From contig NZ_JANYUY010000001.1 of assembly GCF_025060755.1 (NCBI RefSeq), positions 434,001 through 498,000 on the forward strand: 64,000 bases of DNA, in the 5' to 3' direction. Both the position numbers and the translations under genes were made by a program. This document shows positions 42,606-50,887 of this stretch, one piece after another (position 1 is the stretch's first letter; every line of letters begins with the position of its first letter). The notes beneath the pieces were generated by a model. It saw only the letters and a list, made by a program, of their open reading frames with translations, did no database searches and was not told where the DNA came from. This stretch comes from Paenibacillus doosanensis (lineage in GTDB: Bacteria; Bacillota; Bacilli; Paenibacillales; NBRC-103111).

Positions 42606-43645
42606 AAGCATACGGCTTTCAGCCGTTTTTCGTCGAACAGCTGAAAGAAGATTACGACGTCGGCCGCGTTGCCTTGGAGCACAAGCATTTGTACCGCATT
42701 TATGCCGAAGACGGCGAGTGGCTCGGCGAATTATCCGGCAAGTACCGGTTTGAAGCGGGCGAACGCAGCGATTACCCCGCCGTCGGCGATTGGGTGTGGA
42801 TGAAGAAGCTGCCCGGCGAACGCAAGGCGGTCATCCATGGGGTGTACGCCCGCAAAAGCAAATTTTCCCGCAAAGCGGCCGGTTCCACAGTAGAAGAACA
42901 GATCGTCGCGACCAATATCGACCGCGTCTTTCTCGTGATGGCGATGAACCGCGATTTTAATGTGCGGCGGCTGGAACGCTATTTGCTGACCGCTTATGAC
43001 AGCGGAGCGGCGCCGGAAATCGTGCTCACCAAAAAAGATTTATGCGACGACGTCGAAGCGAAGGTGCGCGAGGTGGAGACGATCGCCTTCGGCGTGCCCG
43101 TCTACACGGTGAACAGCCTGATCGGCGAAGGCACGGAGCAGATGATCGCCACGCTGAAGCGCGGCGAGACGATTGCTCTGCTGGGCTCCTCCGGCGCCGG
43201 CAAATCGACGCTGCTCAACAGCTTGTACGGCGAGCAGCGGCAAAAAACGGGCGGCGTGCGCGAGGACGACGACCGCGGCAAGCATACGACGACGCATCGC
43301 GAGCTGGTCGTCCTGCCATGCGGCGCGCTCATTATCGATACGCCGGGCATGAGAGAGCTGCAGCTGTGGGAAGGCGGCGACTCGATGGACGCGGCGTTTC
43401 GGGACATCGACGCTCTGGCCGCCGGGTGCCGATTCGCCGATTGCGGCCATCGGGCGGAGCCGGGCTGCGCCGTGCAGGCGGCGCTTGCGAACGGCACGCT
43501 GGAGCGGGAACGCTACGCCGGCTATGTGAAGCTGCAGAAGGAGCTCGCCTATATCGAGCGCAAGACCGATACGGCGGCCGCCAAAGCGGAGAAAGACTGC
43601 TGGAAAAAGATTCATAAGGACATGCGTGAGCGGACAAACCGGTAA
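42584..43645 (+). CDS. rsgA: Ribosome small-subunit biogenesis GTPase RsgA, apparent non-canonical start
   Basis: RsgA promotes late 30S maturation. The protein has the N-terminal OB fold, the circularly permuted GTPase order (G4 TKKD 149-152, G1 GSSGAGKS 201-208, G3 DTPG 252-255) and the zinc motif Cys282, Cys287, His289, Cys295. Conserved N-terminal sequence (FTSLEAYGFQPFFVEQL) runs upstream of the first canonical start (TTG 42674) and no ATG, GTG or TTG precedes it in frame before a stop at 42554. The best start is ATT at 42584 (or 42581), 5-8 bases after GGTG. Length would be 353 residues. A well-placed leader ORF overlaps. Confidence 0.75.
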   Translation: MTKFTSLEAYGFQPFFVEQLKEDYDVGRVALEHKHLYRIYAEDGEWLGELSGKYRFEAGERSDYPAVGDWVWMKKLPGERKAVIHGVYARKSKFSRKAAGSTVEEQIVATNIDRVFLVMAMNRDFNVRRLERYLLTAYDSGAAPEIVLTKKDLCDDVEAKVREVETIAFGVPVYTVNSLIGEGTEQMIATLKRGETIALLGSSGAGKSTLLNSLYGEQRQKTGGVREDDDRGKHTTTHRELVVLPCGALIIDTPGMRELQLWEGGDSMDAAFRDIDALAAGCRFADCGHRAEPGCAVQAALANGTLERERYAGYVKLQKELAYIERKTDTAAAKAEKDCWKKIHKDMRERTNR

Positions 43646-43679
43646 CCGGCCGCACGCACGCATAAGCACGCAAGCGAAG

Positions 43680-43708
43680 ATAACCCGGGCCCAGCGGACC
43701 CGGGTTAT
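43680..43708. other. Perfect palindromic hairpin without T-run
   Basis: ATAACCCGGG and CCCGGGTTAT pair around nine bases, 35 bp past the rsgA stop. There is no T tract after it, so it may act as an RNA-stabilising or pausing hairpin. Confidence 0.4.
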
Positions 43709-43721
43709 ACGCTGTAACGAC

Positions 43722-43784
43722 AAAAAAAGCACCTGTCCCGCAAGCGGCATCGAACCTGTCCGATGCCGCTTGCCGCAGTGTGCT
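43722..43784 (-). terminator. Terminator of the 43805-44344 gene
   Basis: A long stem built on CAAGCGGCATCG and CGATGCCGCTTG with outer AGCA/TGCT pairs; seven T follow on the minus strand. Confidence 0.8.
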
Positions 43785-43804
43785 CTTGTATGCGCCTATC
43801 CCGT

Positions 43805-44344
43805 CTATCTCAGCTTCAATCCGACTCTCACCGCATGCTCCTCGAAAGCGACCGAACGCACCCCCGCCGGCCGCGGCAAATAATCGTTCAGCTCGACGTT
43901 CAACGGCTGAAGACGGAACCAGTCCAATGGCACGGATAGCCGTTTGATCTTCGTCGACGTATGAACGGCCGTGAGGTACGGCTCTTGCCATGACATCGTA
44001 AAATACAGCCTGGCTGCAGCCTCCCACTGTCCCTTGTACAGCAAATTGACATCCGCTACCCACTCCTTGCCTTCCAAGCTGAACTCGGCTCCGGTCACTT
44101 CCAAATCCGGCGTCACTTGGGCATGCGCGGCAAGCGCCTTCTTAAGCAGGCTGTTCACTTCCGGCTCGGTCAGTTCCACCTCCAGCTTGCGGCTGGCGAT
44201 CATATCCGCCAGCTTGCCGCGCACCTTCAGCTCCGAATAGGTTAAATCCAATGGACGCTCAGGCTGCACATACCAATATCCGATTGCGGCGATGACGGCG
44301 CAGCCGATCGCCAGCGAGACGATGCTCCGCAGCAGCTTTCCCAT
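43805..44344 (-). CDS. Membrane-anchored protein of unknown function (YpmS-like?)
   Basis: The 179-residue protein has one N-terminal helix (about 6-26) and an extracytoplasmic beta-rich domain (LTEPEVNSLLKKALAAHAQV...). The overall layout resembles Bacillus YpmS/DUF2140 proteins, but I am not sure. No catalytic motif is visible. It is a monocistronic unit with a strong terminator, downstream of the helicase gene. Confidence 0.55.
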   Translation of the reverse strand: MGKLLRSIVSLAIGCAVIAAIGYWYVQPERPLDLTYSELKVRGKLADMIASRKLEVELTEPEVNSLLKKALAAHAQVTPDLEVTGAEFSLEGKEWVADVNLLYKGQWEAAARLYFTMSWQEPYLTAVHTSTKIKRLSVPLDWFRLQPLNVELNDYLPRPAGVRSVAFEEHAVRVGLKLR

Positions 44345-44390
44345 AGGCTTTAGCCAACCCCTCTCCCGAATCCGCCCTCGCCGGAGACAT

Positions 44391-45803
44391 CTATGACTTC
44401 GGTTTGTTCTGCTTCTCCTTCAGCCAGCGCGGCGCTCCCTTGTTTTTGCGGTCGCGCTCGCGCTCCGGCTTGCGCTTGGCCTGCGGCGAAGACGGCTTGG
44501 CGGCGCCTCCCGGAGCGGCTTTGGCCGCAAGCGAGGAGAGCTTCGCGCGAGGCTCCGCCGACTTGCCCGATGCGCTCTTGCGGTTTTCCGCAAGCTCGGA
44601 CTCCGCCGCCGGGCGTCCGGCAGGCTCCACCCGCGAACGCGGAACCGCCCTGGAGGCGCCGCGCCGCTGGCCGGGGTCGATGACTTTCCCGTACGCCATC
44701 TCTTTTTCTTCGATGTCAATGCCGAGCGTTTTGGCAAATTTATTGATAATAAATCGTTCTTTGTGCGTAATGATCGAGACGGCCGTCCCCTTCTTGCCCA
44801 TCCGGCCGGTACGCCCTACGCGGTGAACGTAATGATCCGCATCGATCGGCGGATCGAGATTGATGACATGGGTCACATGCGGGATATCAAGACCGCGCGC
44901 GGCGATATCGGTTGCGAGCAGCAGCTGGAACTTGCCGGACCGGAACGCCTGCATCACCTTGGCCCGATCCTGTTTGCCCGCATCGCCGTACAGCGCCTCT
45001 ATAGACAGTCCGGCGAACTGCAGCTTGCTAACGACCTCGGCAACGTCATCGGTTTCATTGATGAAGACGATGGCCGCGGGAGGGTTGTACAATCTGACGA
45101 TACGGCGCAGCGTGTCGATCTTGTCTCGTTCCTCGCACACAAAGTATTGATGCTCCAGCGTCTGCGACGTGCGCTGCTCCGGATTCACCTGCACGAACGC
45201 CGGCTCCCGCATCCAGCGGTCGATCACCGCCTGAACCTGCGGCGGCAGCGTAGCCGAGAAGAACAGCAGCTGCCGCTCGCGAAGCATCCCTTTGAATATA
45301 GCCTCTACCTCATGCATCGAGCCCAGCTCGAACACCTGATCGACTTCGTCGACGACCGCAACCTGCACGTGATGCATGGTCAGCTTGCGCAGTTTAAGCA
45401 GTTCCAGCACCCGACCCGGCGTGCCGACCACAATCTGCGGGCGCAGCTTCAGCCGGTCGATTTGCCTGCTGATGGCCGCCCCTCCGATCAGCGATTGTAC
45501 ACGGATGCCGCTGCCCTCGGTCAGCTGTTCGAGCGTAGAGACGATTTGAACGCCAAGCTCCCGGGTCGGCACCAGCACGATACCCTGCACGTCCTTGGAT
45601 GTCTTGTCTATTTTATGCAGCAGCGGCAGCGTGTAAGCGAGCGTTTTGCCGGAACCGGTCTGGGACTGCGCAACCACGTCCTTCCCCTCCAGAATGACAG
45701 GTATCGCTTCGGCTTGAATCGGCGACGGCGTCGTAATATTCAACGCTTGCAGCTTGCGAACGTAAATGTCGTCAATATGTAAAGTAGCAAAACCGTTATT
45801 CAT
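44391..45803 (-). CDS. DEAD-box-family RNA helicase with DEVD motif
   Basis: The 470-residue ATP-dependent RNA helicase has motif Q, motif I AQSQTGSGKT (45-54), Ia PTRELG, motif II VVDEVDQVF (152-155 read DEVD in place of DEAD), motif III SAT (183-185), motif IV-V in the second RecA domain (LLATDIAARGLDIP) and motif VI HRVGRTGR. The C-terminal 100 residues are basic and low-complexity (RKPERERDRKNKG), typical RNA-binding tails. The Asp and Glu needed for catalysis are kept. It probably remodels mRNA or ribosomal RNA. Confidence 0.88.
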   Translation of the reverse strand: MNNGFATLHIDDIYVRKLQALNITTPSPIQAEAIPVILEGKDVVAQSQTGSGKTLAYTLPLLHKIDKTSKDVQGIVLVPTRELGVQIVSTLEQLTEGSGIRVQSLIGGAAISRQIDRLKLRPQIVVGTPGRVLELLKLRKLTMHHVQVAVVDEVDQVFELGSMHEVEAIFKGMLRERQLLFFSATLPPQVQAVIDRWMREPAFVQVNPEQRTSQTLEHQYFVCEERDKIDTLRRIVRLYNPPAAIVFINETDDVAEVVSKLQFAGLSIEALYGDAGKQDRAKVMQAFRSGKFQLLLATDIAARGLDIPHVTHVINLDPPIDADHYVHRVGRTGRMGKKGTAVSIITHKERFIINKFAKTLGIDIEEKEMAYGKVIDPGQRRGASRAVPRSRVEPAGRPAAESELAENRKSASGKSAEPRAKLSSLAAKAAPGGAAKPSSPQAKRKPERERDRKNKGAPRWLKEKQNKPKS

Positions 45804-45857
45804 CGAATTCCCCCTTCATCAAAAGCATCCTAATCATACCAATGGAGAAGCGGAACA

Positions 45858-46892
45858 TCAAGCCTGCTCTGCCTGCGCCAGCTTCCCTGTGATCCAGCCG
45901 AACACCGCATCTAGCGCCTTTTCGTCCTCTTCCTTCGGAAAACGGTGGTCCAGCCCCTCATACAGCTCCATGGCGTAATCCTTGCCCGCTCTCTCCAGCC
46001 CTTCCGCCAGCTTGCGCGCCTGGGCAACGCCGACCTGCGAATCGGCGGTTCCATGGACGATCATCACAGGCACAGAGATCCGCTCTAACCAGTACACCGG
46101 CGAGCGCTCTTCATACGCCTCGCTCTGCTTGCGGGGATGGCCGACGACCCGCTTCAGCATACGGCGCAGATCGACCCGCTCTTCGTACGTATGGAACAAA
46201 TCGCTGACGCCGCCCCAGACGACCACCGGTCCTGCGTCCGGACACTGCTTGGCCGCCAGCAAAGCCATCATCGCTCCGCGGGAAAACCCGATGAGCGGAA
46301 CCGGCCCGCGCTTGACCTCGGGCAGCGAGCGAACGAGGGTGATCGCATGGCAAACGTCGTAGCGGTCTTCGCCGCCGAAATCCTCGCGCCCTTCGCCTCC
46401 TTCGTTGCCGCGATAAAACGGCGCAAAAACGCAATACCCGCGTCTAGCCATCGACATAATGCGTCTTTTGCGCACCATGCCGACCTTGCGGATGCCTCCG
46501 CGGCAGTAGATTAAGCCCGGATACGGCGACAAAGCCGATGCGGCTGCAGGGACCGCCAAATAGCCTTTGACCCTCAGCCCTTCGCTGACATAAGTGAGCC
46601 TGTACAATAAGATGTCTCTGTAGCGGCTTTTGAGCGGCTCGCGTTCCAGCAGCATGCCGTTCGGCTGCTCGCGTTTCCGGCAGAACGCCTCCCCCGGAGA
46701 GGAGCTCGCGGCGCAGGAATCGGCGGCGCTTTCGCCGGCCGCTTCCGGAGTCTGCGCCCCTCCTCCTGTTGTCCATCCTATGCCGGCGCCCTCCGATATA
46801 GAAGTCACTGCGCCGCCGCCGGCTCCCACCGTCGTCTTTTCTTTAGTTCGTCCGTCATTCATACCGTTCAGCGGCTCCTTTCCCGCATTCAT
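45858..46892 (-). CDS. Alpha/beta hydrolase (prolyl-oligopeptidase-like)
   Basis: The 344-residue frame holds a hydrolase domain (about 85-344) with nucleophile motif GFSRG, an oxyanion region CRGGIRKVG, Asp in HGTADSQVG and His in EGLDHRFPK. The first 80 residues are a Gly/Ala/Ser-rich extension of doubtful translation: GGGAAAG lies directly before ATG 46892, and another ATG (46862) is 12 bases from GGAG. The substrate is unknown; such enzymes hydrolyse peptides or esters. Confidence 0.75.
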   Translation of the reverse strand: MNAGKEPLNGMNDGRTKEKTTVGAGGGAVTSISEGAGIGWTTGGGAQTPEAAGESAADSCAASSSPGEAFCRKREQPNGMLLEREPLKSRYRDILLYRLTYVSEGLRVKGYLAVPAAASALSPYPGLIYCRGGIRKVGMVRKRRIMSMARRGYCVFAPFYRGNEGGEGREDFGGEDRYDVCHAITLVRSLPEVKRGPVPLIGFSRGAMMALLAAKQCPDAGPVVVWGGVSDLFHTYEERVDLRRMLKRVVGHPRKQSEAYEERSPVYWLERISVPVMIVHGTADSQVGVAQARKLAEGLERAGKDYAMELYEGLDHRFPKEEDEKALDAVFGWITGKLAQAEQA

Positions 46893-47003
46893 CTTTCCCG
46901 ATAAGCGCTTGCCCTAATTTTTGACAGAAGCCCGTTCGTGCGCTAGACTTACTATTGTTACGACAAATTTACTTTCTATTATGTTCTGAAAGGTGGAGCT
47001 TCT

Positions 47004-47267
47004 ATGAATCCCCAGTTTCAAACCGAATTTGACGCCTTGGTCGAAAAGTTCGCCGAGCTGCTTACAGGAGATACATCCCCCGAAATGGTGGAAAAAATAA
47101 AAGTATGGTCCGTCTATAACCATATTCACAGATCCATGCCCGCGCTGGCAAATCACTGGAATCAAACCCACCCGGAAGGCAAGGCGGCTGTCAGAAGCTT
47201 GTACGAAGAGGTTCGCTCCTTGAACCTGGCGCTGAAAGAACGCCATAACGCTCAGGAGCCGGAGTAA
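47004..47267 (+). CDS. Small conserved protein (YusU/DUF2573-like)
   Basis: GGTGGAG precedes the ATG. The 87-residue helical protein (FDALVEKFAELLTGDTSPEMVEKI...HIHRSMPALANHWNQTHPEGK) resembles the small Bacillus protein YusU (DUF2573). Its function is unknown. A terminator follows, so it is a separate unit. Confidence 0.6.
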   Translation: MNPQFQTEFDALVEKFAELLTGDTSPEMVEKIKVWSVYNHIHRSMPALANHWNQTHPEGKAAVRSLYEEVRSLNLALKERHNAQEPE

Positions 47268-47313
47268 CCGGCCGCTTCTCACGACACTAGAATATCATAT
47301 TGCAGCTGAACTT

Positions 47314-47348
47314 AAGACCGGAGGCTTCCATGTTCCAGTCTTTTTTTT
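47314..47348 (+). terminator. Terminator after the YusU-like gene
   Basis: AAGAC and GTCTT with inner GGA/TCC pairs, followed by eight T. Confidence 0.6.
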
Positions 47349-47519
47349 ATTACTTTGTCAGAAATAAGCGGCGGACGGCATCAATACGATATGGATCGGA
47401 GGCTTCCGCTTTTGGAACGATGCTCAAGGCATGCCCGTTATGCAGCATAGAGCCGTCCCAAGCATGGACTGCCGTTGAATGGGCGTTTTAAGAAACGGAA
47501 AGCGGGGAATCGTTCAAAC

Positions 47520-48299
47520 ATGACTTATTACATGGGAAAAAGCTCGCTGCCGGATTCCAATGAGGATGAGGCCGCGGCTGCGGAACCGGAAGCCGATATC
47601 GTCCTTCGGGCCCGTCAAGGATGCAGCGAGGCGTTCGGCAAGCTGGTAAGGATGCACCGGCGCATAGCCTACAGCTGGGCCGCGGGGATCACAAGGGACC
47701 ACCATATGGCCGAAGACATCGTTCAAGATGCTTTGATCCGCGCTTTCCTGAGTCTCGGGACATTAACCGAAGACAGCCGTTTCGTCCCGTGGCTGCATCG
47801 GATCGTGCGCAATCAAGCGATGATGAAGCTTCGCCGAGGGGGCCCTTACGGCAAGGAACAGCCGTTCACCAGCCTGACTTCAGGCGCCGTTAAGGACGCT
47901 TCGGGAGTCGATTGGGATCATCTCGACAGCATCCTGGCGTTCATCGCCTTGGAACCCGATCAGCCGTCGCTGCCGGGTTCGGCTCCGCAAGCTTCCTGGC
48001 TTCCCGAGGAAAGGCTGCTTCGCAAAGAAACGGTTCGGTTCATTGTCAGTCTGCTGGACTGCTTGACCGTCAAAGAACGCAGCTTCGTAGAGGCGCACTT
48101 TTTCCGTCAGCTCACCCCTCAGGAAATCGCCGGCCTGTTCAATACGACAACCGCCAATGTGTACAAAACGATCTCCCGTTCCCGGCAAAAACTGCAGCAG
48201 GAGCGCATTCGAATCCATGTGACGGATTACGTGGAGCAGCGGGCGCACGCCGGTCATAACCGGCGCGTTCTCCTGGACAGCTCCAAAATCCGATTTTGA
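47520..48299 (+). CDS. Sigma-70 family (ECF-type) sigma factor with long linker
   Basis: The 259-residue protein has region 2 (about 25-105; AEDIVQDALIRAFLSLGTL, FVPWLHRIVRNQAMMKLRR) and region 4 (about 170-230; LTVKERSFVEAHFFRQLTPQEIAGLFNTTTANVYKTISRSRQKL). The linker between them is about 60 residues (SGAVKDASGVDWDHLDS...), longer than usual, and a basic tail follows. ATG 47520 has GGGGA upstream; a TTG would add 15 residues. No anti-sigma gene follows. Instead it is cotranscribed with a C39/BtrH-like and a pentapeptide-repeat gene (gaps 21 and 18 bp). Confidence 0.8.
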   Translation: MTYYMGKSSLPDSNEDEAAAAEPEADIVLRARQGCSEAFGKLVRMHRRIAYSWAAGITRDHHMAEDIVQDALIRAFLSLGTLTEDSRFVPWLHRIVRNQAMMKLRRGGPYGKEQPFTSLTSGAVKDASGVDWDHLDSILAFIALEPDQPSLPGSAPQASWLPEERLLRKETVRFIVSLLDCLTVKERSFVEAHFFRQLTPQEIAGLFNTTTANVYKTISRSRQKLQQERIRIHVTDYVEQRAHAGHNRRVLLDSSKIRF

Positions 48300-48320
48300 T
48301 GAAAAGGATGGGAGCTTCTC

Positions 48321-49322
48321 TTGGAAGAAATCGCAGCTTGCATTGCGCATCAAAATTCATGGACATCCGCCGCCGTAGCCATGTATGGAGCTATCCGGTT
48401 TACCGGCTGCCATGAACTGGACCTGATAGACGTAATGGGCTACACGGGGCACGCTTTTCGCATTAACATTCATCCCCGGAACGTTGATGTGGCAGGACCC
48501 ACGGGTTATCCGTGGGGACCGTTTTTTGCGGAAGGGCTTGGCAATCTCGGCTTTCGAACGGCCTCCGTGCGCTCCGCCAATCTCGCGCCCCCTACAGCGG
48601 AGGAGCTGACTCGCGGTCTGAATCTGATTCAGGCGAGCCTTGATAAGGGAATTCCCGTCATAGGCTGGGACTTGTTCATTCCTGAATTCGGTCTTCTGTA
48701 CGGCTACGACGACGACAAGAAGCTGCTTCATGCCAAAGATCCGAAGATGAAGGACGGAGGGACGCTGCCGTATGAGAAGCTGGGACGGGGCGAAATCTCC
48801 GAGCTGTTCGTCATGAGCCTGGAGGAAGCCCGCCCCTTCGATAAAACGTCGGCTCTTCGCGGCGCGCTCGCCATGGCGATTCGTCATGCCAGACAAAGAG
48901 AGCATCAGCATGAACTGCCCCCTTACATGAACGGTCTTGCTGCTTATGACGGCTGGAAGCAAGCGTTCTCCTCCCGCGCCGTAAGCGAATTCGGCAATGC
49001 TTACAATACGGTCCTCGTGTATGACGCCCGGCTCTATGCAGCCGCCTTCATGAAGCGGCTGCAGCAAGTGTGGAACGCGGACGACGAGCTGGAGCAAGCT
49101 ATCCGGCAGGCGGCCTCCGAAGCCGAAAGGCATTATGCCCGAGTCGCGGAATCATTGAAAGTTATGCATACGATGTTCCCTTTTCCTCAAGGAGGCAGTC
49201 CCAATGACCCTTCGGAGTCGATGCGGGCGATCGAACGATTAGAAGAGGCCCAATCGGCCGAAGAGCAGGCCGTGCTTGTCCTCGAACGCATGGCGTCCTT
49301 GCTCTTAGCTCTCGACAAATAA
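48321..49322 (+). CDS. C39/BtrH-N-like fold protein
   Basis: The 333-residue product starts at TTG with GGGAG six bases upstream. The N-terminal 190 residues look like the papain-like C39/BtrH N-terminal fold (AHQNSWTSAAVAMYGAI..., then LLYGYDDDKKLLHAKDPKMKDGG). At the position of the usual nucleophile Cys I see His/Gln (AHQNSW), and the usual catalytic His before the GYDD strand reads Glu-Phe, so the hydrolase may be inactive or remodelled; Cys7 is a possible alternative. The C-terminal half is helical. It is the second gene of the sigma cassette. Confidence 0.5.
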   Translation: MEEIAACIAHQNSWTSAAVAMYGAIRFTGCHELDLIDVMGYTGHAFRINIHPRNVDVAGPTGYPWGPFFAEGLGNLGFRTASVRSANLAPPTAEELTRGLNLIQASLDKGIPVIGWDLFIPEFGLLYGYDDDKKLLHAKDPKMKDGGTLPYEKLGRGEISELFVMSLEEARPFDKTSALRGALAMAIRHARQREHQHELPPYMNGLAAYDGWKQAFSSRAVSEFGNAYNTVLVYDARLYAAAFMKRLQQVWNADDELEQAIRQAASEAERHYARVAESLKVMHTMFPFPQGGSPNDPSESMRAIERLEEAQSAEEQAVLVLERMASLLLALDK

Positions 49323-49340
49323 AGAAAGCGGTGAATCCGA

Positions 49341-49859
49341 ATGAAACCATCCCATGAATCCCCGACAGAAACCATTGTCATTAGCGGCAAAAAAGAACCG
49401 ATTCAGCAAATCCTGCTGAATGATTCGAATTTCTCCGGTTCCGAGTTCCGGAACGGTTATGCGGAGCGGGTAAGCTTTCAAATGGTCGCGTTGCCGAAGC
49501 TGTCTTTTCAATGCGCCGATTTGCACGGAGCCCGCTTCAACGACATTAATTTTAGCGGAACCCGCATTAACGATGCCAATTTGAGCGACCTGGAGATCTG
49601 CAACGCCCAGCTCGGAGGAGCGTATATTCATAATATCGGTCTGCCGCCGGAGGGGCACCCCGCTTATGAAGAAGGCAAATCGCAGCGTCCGCTTCGGTTC
49701 GAGAACTGTGATTTGAATGGCAGTACGCTCTCCGATTGCCGGCTGGACGGCGTATCTGTCCGCGGGTGCAGTATGAAAGACATGACGATCGACGGAATTC
49801 CCGTCGAGCAGCTGCTTGCCGCCTACAGGCAGGCACGGGGCGGCAGCGGTATCGAGTAG
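49341..49859 (+). CDS. Pentapeptide-repeat protein
   Basis: The 172-residue protein has about 12 pentapeptide turns of the A(D/N)LXX type (SNFSGSEFRNGYAERVSF, ADLHGARFNDINFSGTRINDANLSDLEI, then CDLNGSTLSDCRLDG), which form a right-handed quadrilateral helix. Some members mimic DNA and protect gyrase from quinolones. A 13-residue insertion (PPEGHPAYEEGKS) interrupts the helix. It is third in the sigma cassette, 18 bp after the C39-like gene. Confidence 0.8.
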   Translation: MKPSHESPTETIVISGKKEPIQQILLNDSNFSGSEFRNGYAERVSFQMVALPKLSFQCADLHGARFNDINFSGTRINDANLSDLEICNAQLGGAYIHNIGLPPEGHPAYEEGKSQRPLRFENCDLNGSTLSDCRLDGVSVRGCSMKDMTIDGIPVEQLLAAYRQARGGSGIE

Positions 49860-49957
49860 CTTACCTTGATGCAGGCGGAACGGTTTTCCGGCCGTCCGTT
49901 GCCTTAACAGGACGCCATGCAGAAATAGAAGCAGCGCCCTTCTCATAATGAAAACTC

Positions 49958-49985
49958 AACCCGCCTCTTTGAACAGGGGCGGGTT
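49958..49985. terminator. Hairpin between the sigma cassette and the SDR gene
   Basis: AACCCGCC and GGCGGGTT pair around 12 bases. T tracts are weak on both strands, so the assignment is tentative. Confidence 0.45.
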
Positions 49986-50027
49986 GGTATTATAGGATCA
50001 AGCCGTTCGGCGGTTTGGCGTATGCGC

Positions 50028-50801
50028 CTATTTCTTATTCAGCACCTTATAAGCCACCTTATCGAAGGCGCGCGGAAACAGCTGAAACAGCTTGACGCCG
50101 AGGCCGGCGGTAAACGGCATATCGACCTCCGGGATGCGCCTGGCTATCGACCGCAGCACTTTATCGGCCACCCGCTCCGGCTTCAGCATGAACCATTTGA
50201 CGTTCCGGACATAGTTGCCGCTCGGATCGGCCTTGTCGAAGAAGGGCGTATCGATCGGCCCCGGATTGATTGCGCTTAAGTATACGCCGGTTCCGACCAG
50301 TTCCTGGCGCAATGAGTTGGTGAAGCCGAGGACGGCATGCTTGGTCGCCGTATAACCGGTCGATTTGGCCGATCCGATCTTGCCGGCCATGGAAGCGATA
50401 TTGACGATATGGCCGCTTCCCGACTGGAGCATATGGGGCAGCACCGCCTTCGTGCAGCGGACGGTTCCCATATAGTTCACGTCCATCATGCTCTCGAACT
50501 CCTCCAGCGGCGTGTCCACGAACCGTTCGAACACCCCGTAGCCGGCGTTATTGATTAAAATATCGATGCGCCCATACTGTTCGATCACCCGCTGCATCGT
50601 CTGCGTCACCTGCGCGGCCGACGTGACGTCCAAAGGATGCGTTCCGCAAGGTCCGTTTAAACCGGCCGCTACTTGCTGCAGTTTGTCTTCGCTGCGCGCC
50701 ATCAGCACGGGAACCGCCCCTTGCAGCGACAGCTTCCTCGCCATTACCGCCCCGATTCCGCTGGAAGCCCCGGTAATGACGGCAATTTTCCCTTGAAACA
50801 T
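50028..50801 (-). CDS. Short-chain dehydrogenase/reductase
   Basis: The 257-residue protein has the classical SDR cofactor motif TGASSGIG (10-17), NNAG, the catalytic Ser in NIASMAGKIG and the YTATK Tyr-Lys pair about residue 152-156. The basic residues after the glycine motif (MARKLSLQG...MARSEDK) suggest NADPH. GGAGGTG precedes ATG 50801. It resembles short-chain reductases with a basic C-terminus (LFPRAFDKVAYKVLNKK), perhaps membrane-associated. The substrate is unknown. Confidence 0.85.
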   Translation of the reverse strand: MFQGKIAVITGASSGIGAVMARKLSLQGAVPVLMARSEDKLQQVAAGLNGPCGTHPLDVTSAAQVTQTMQRVIEQYGRIDILINNAGYGVFERFVDTPLEEFESMMDVNYMGTVRCTKAVLPHMLQSGSGHIVNIASMAGKIGSAKSTGYTATKHAVLGFTNSLRQELVGTGVYLSAINPGPIDTPFFDKADPSGNYVRNVKWFMLKPERVADKVLRSIARRIPEVDMPFTAGLGVKLFQLFPRAFDKVAYKVLNKK

Positions 50802-50887
50802 AGTATGACACCTCCATCGGCATGAAAAAAAGCGGTTCGCCCTCGGCATCTCCGCAAGGCTCCCCGCTTCTATTGTAATCGATTCGA

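Noticed and set aside
42674-43645. TTG 42674 as the rsgA start
   Set aside because: It would cut off the conserved SLEAYGFQPFF N-terminal segment of the OB fold and has no ribosome site in front.
43680-43708. Palindrome after rsgA as an intrinsic terminator
   Set aside because: The hairpin is perfect, but there is no T tract after it on either strand; I list it only as a hairpin.
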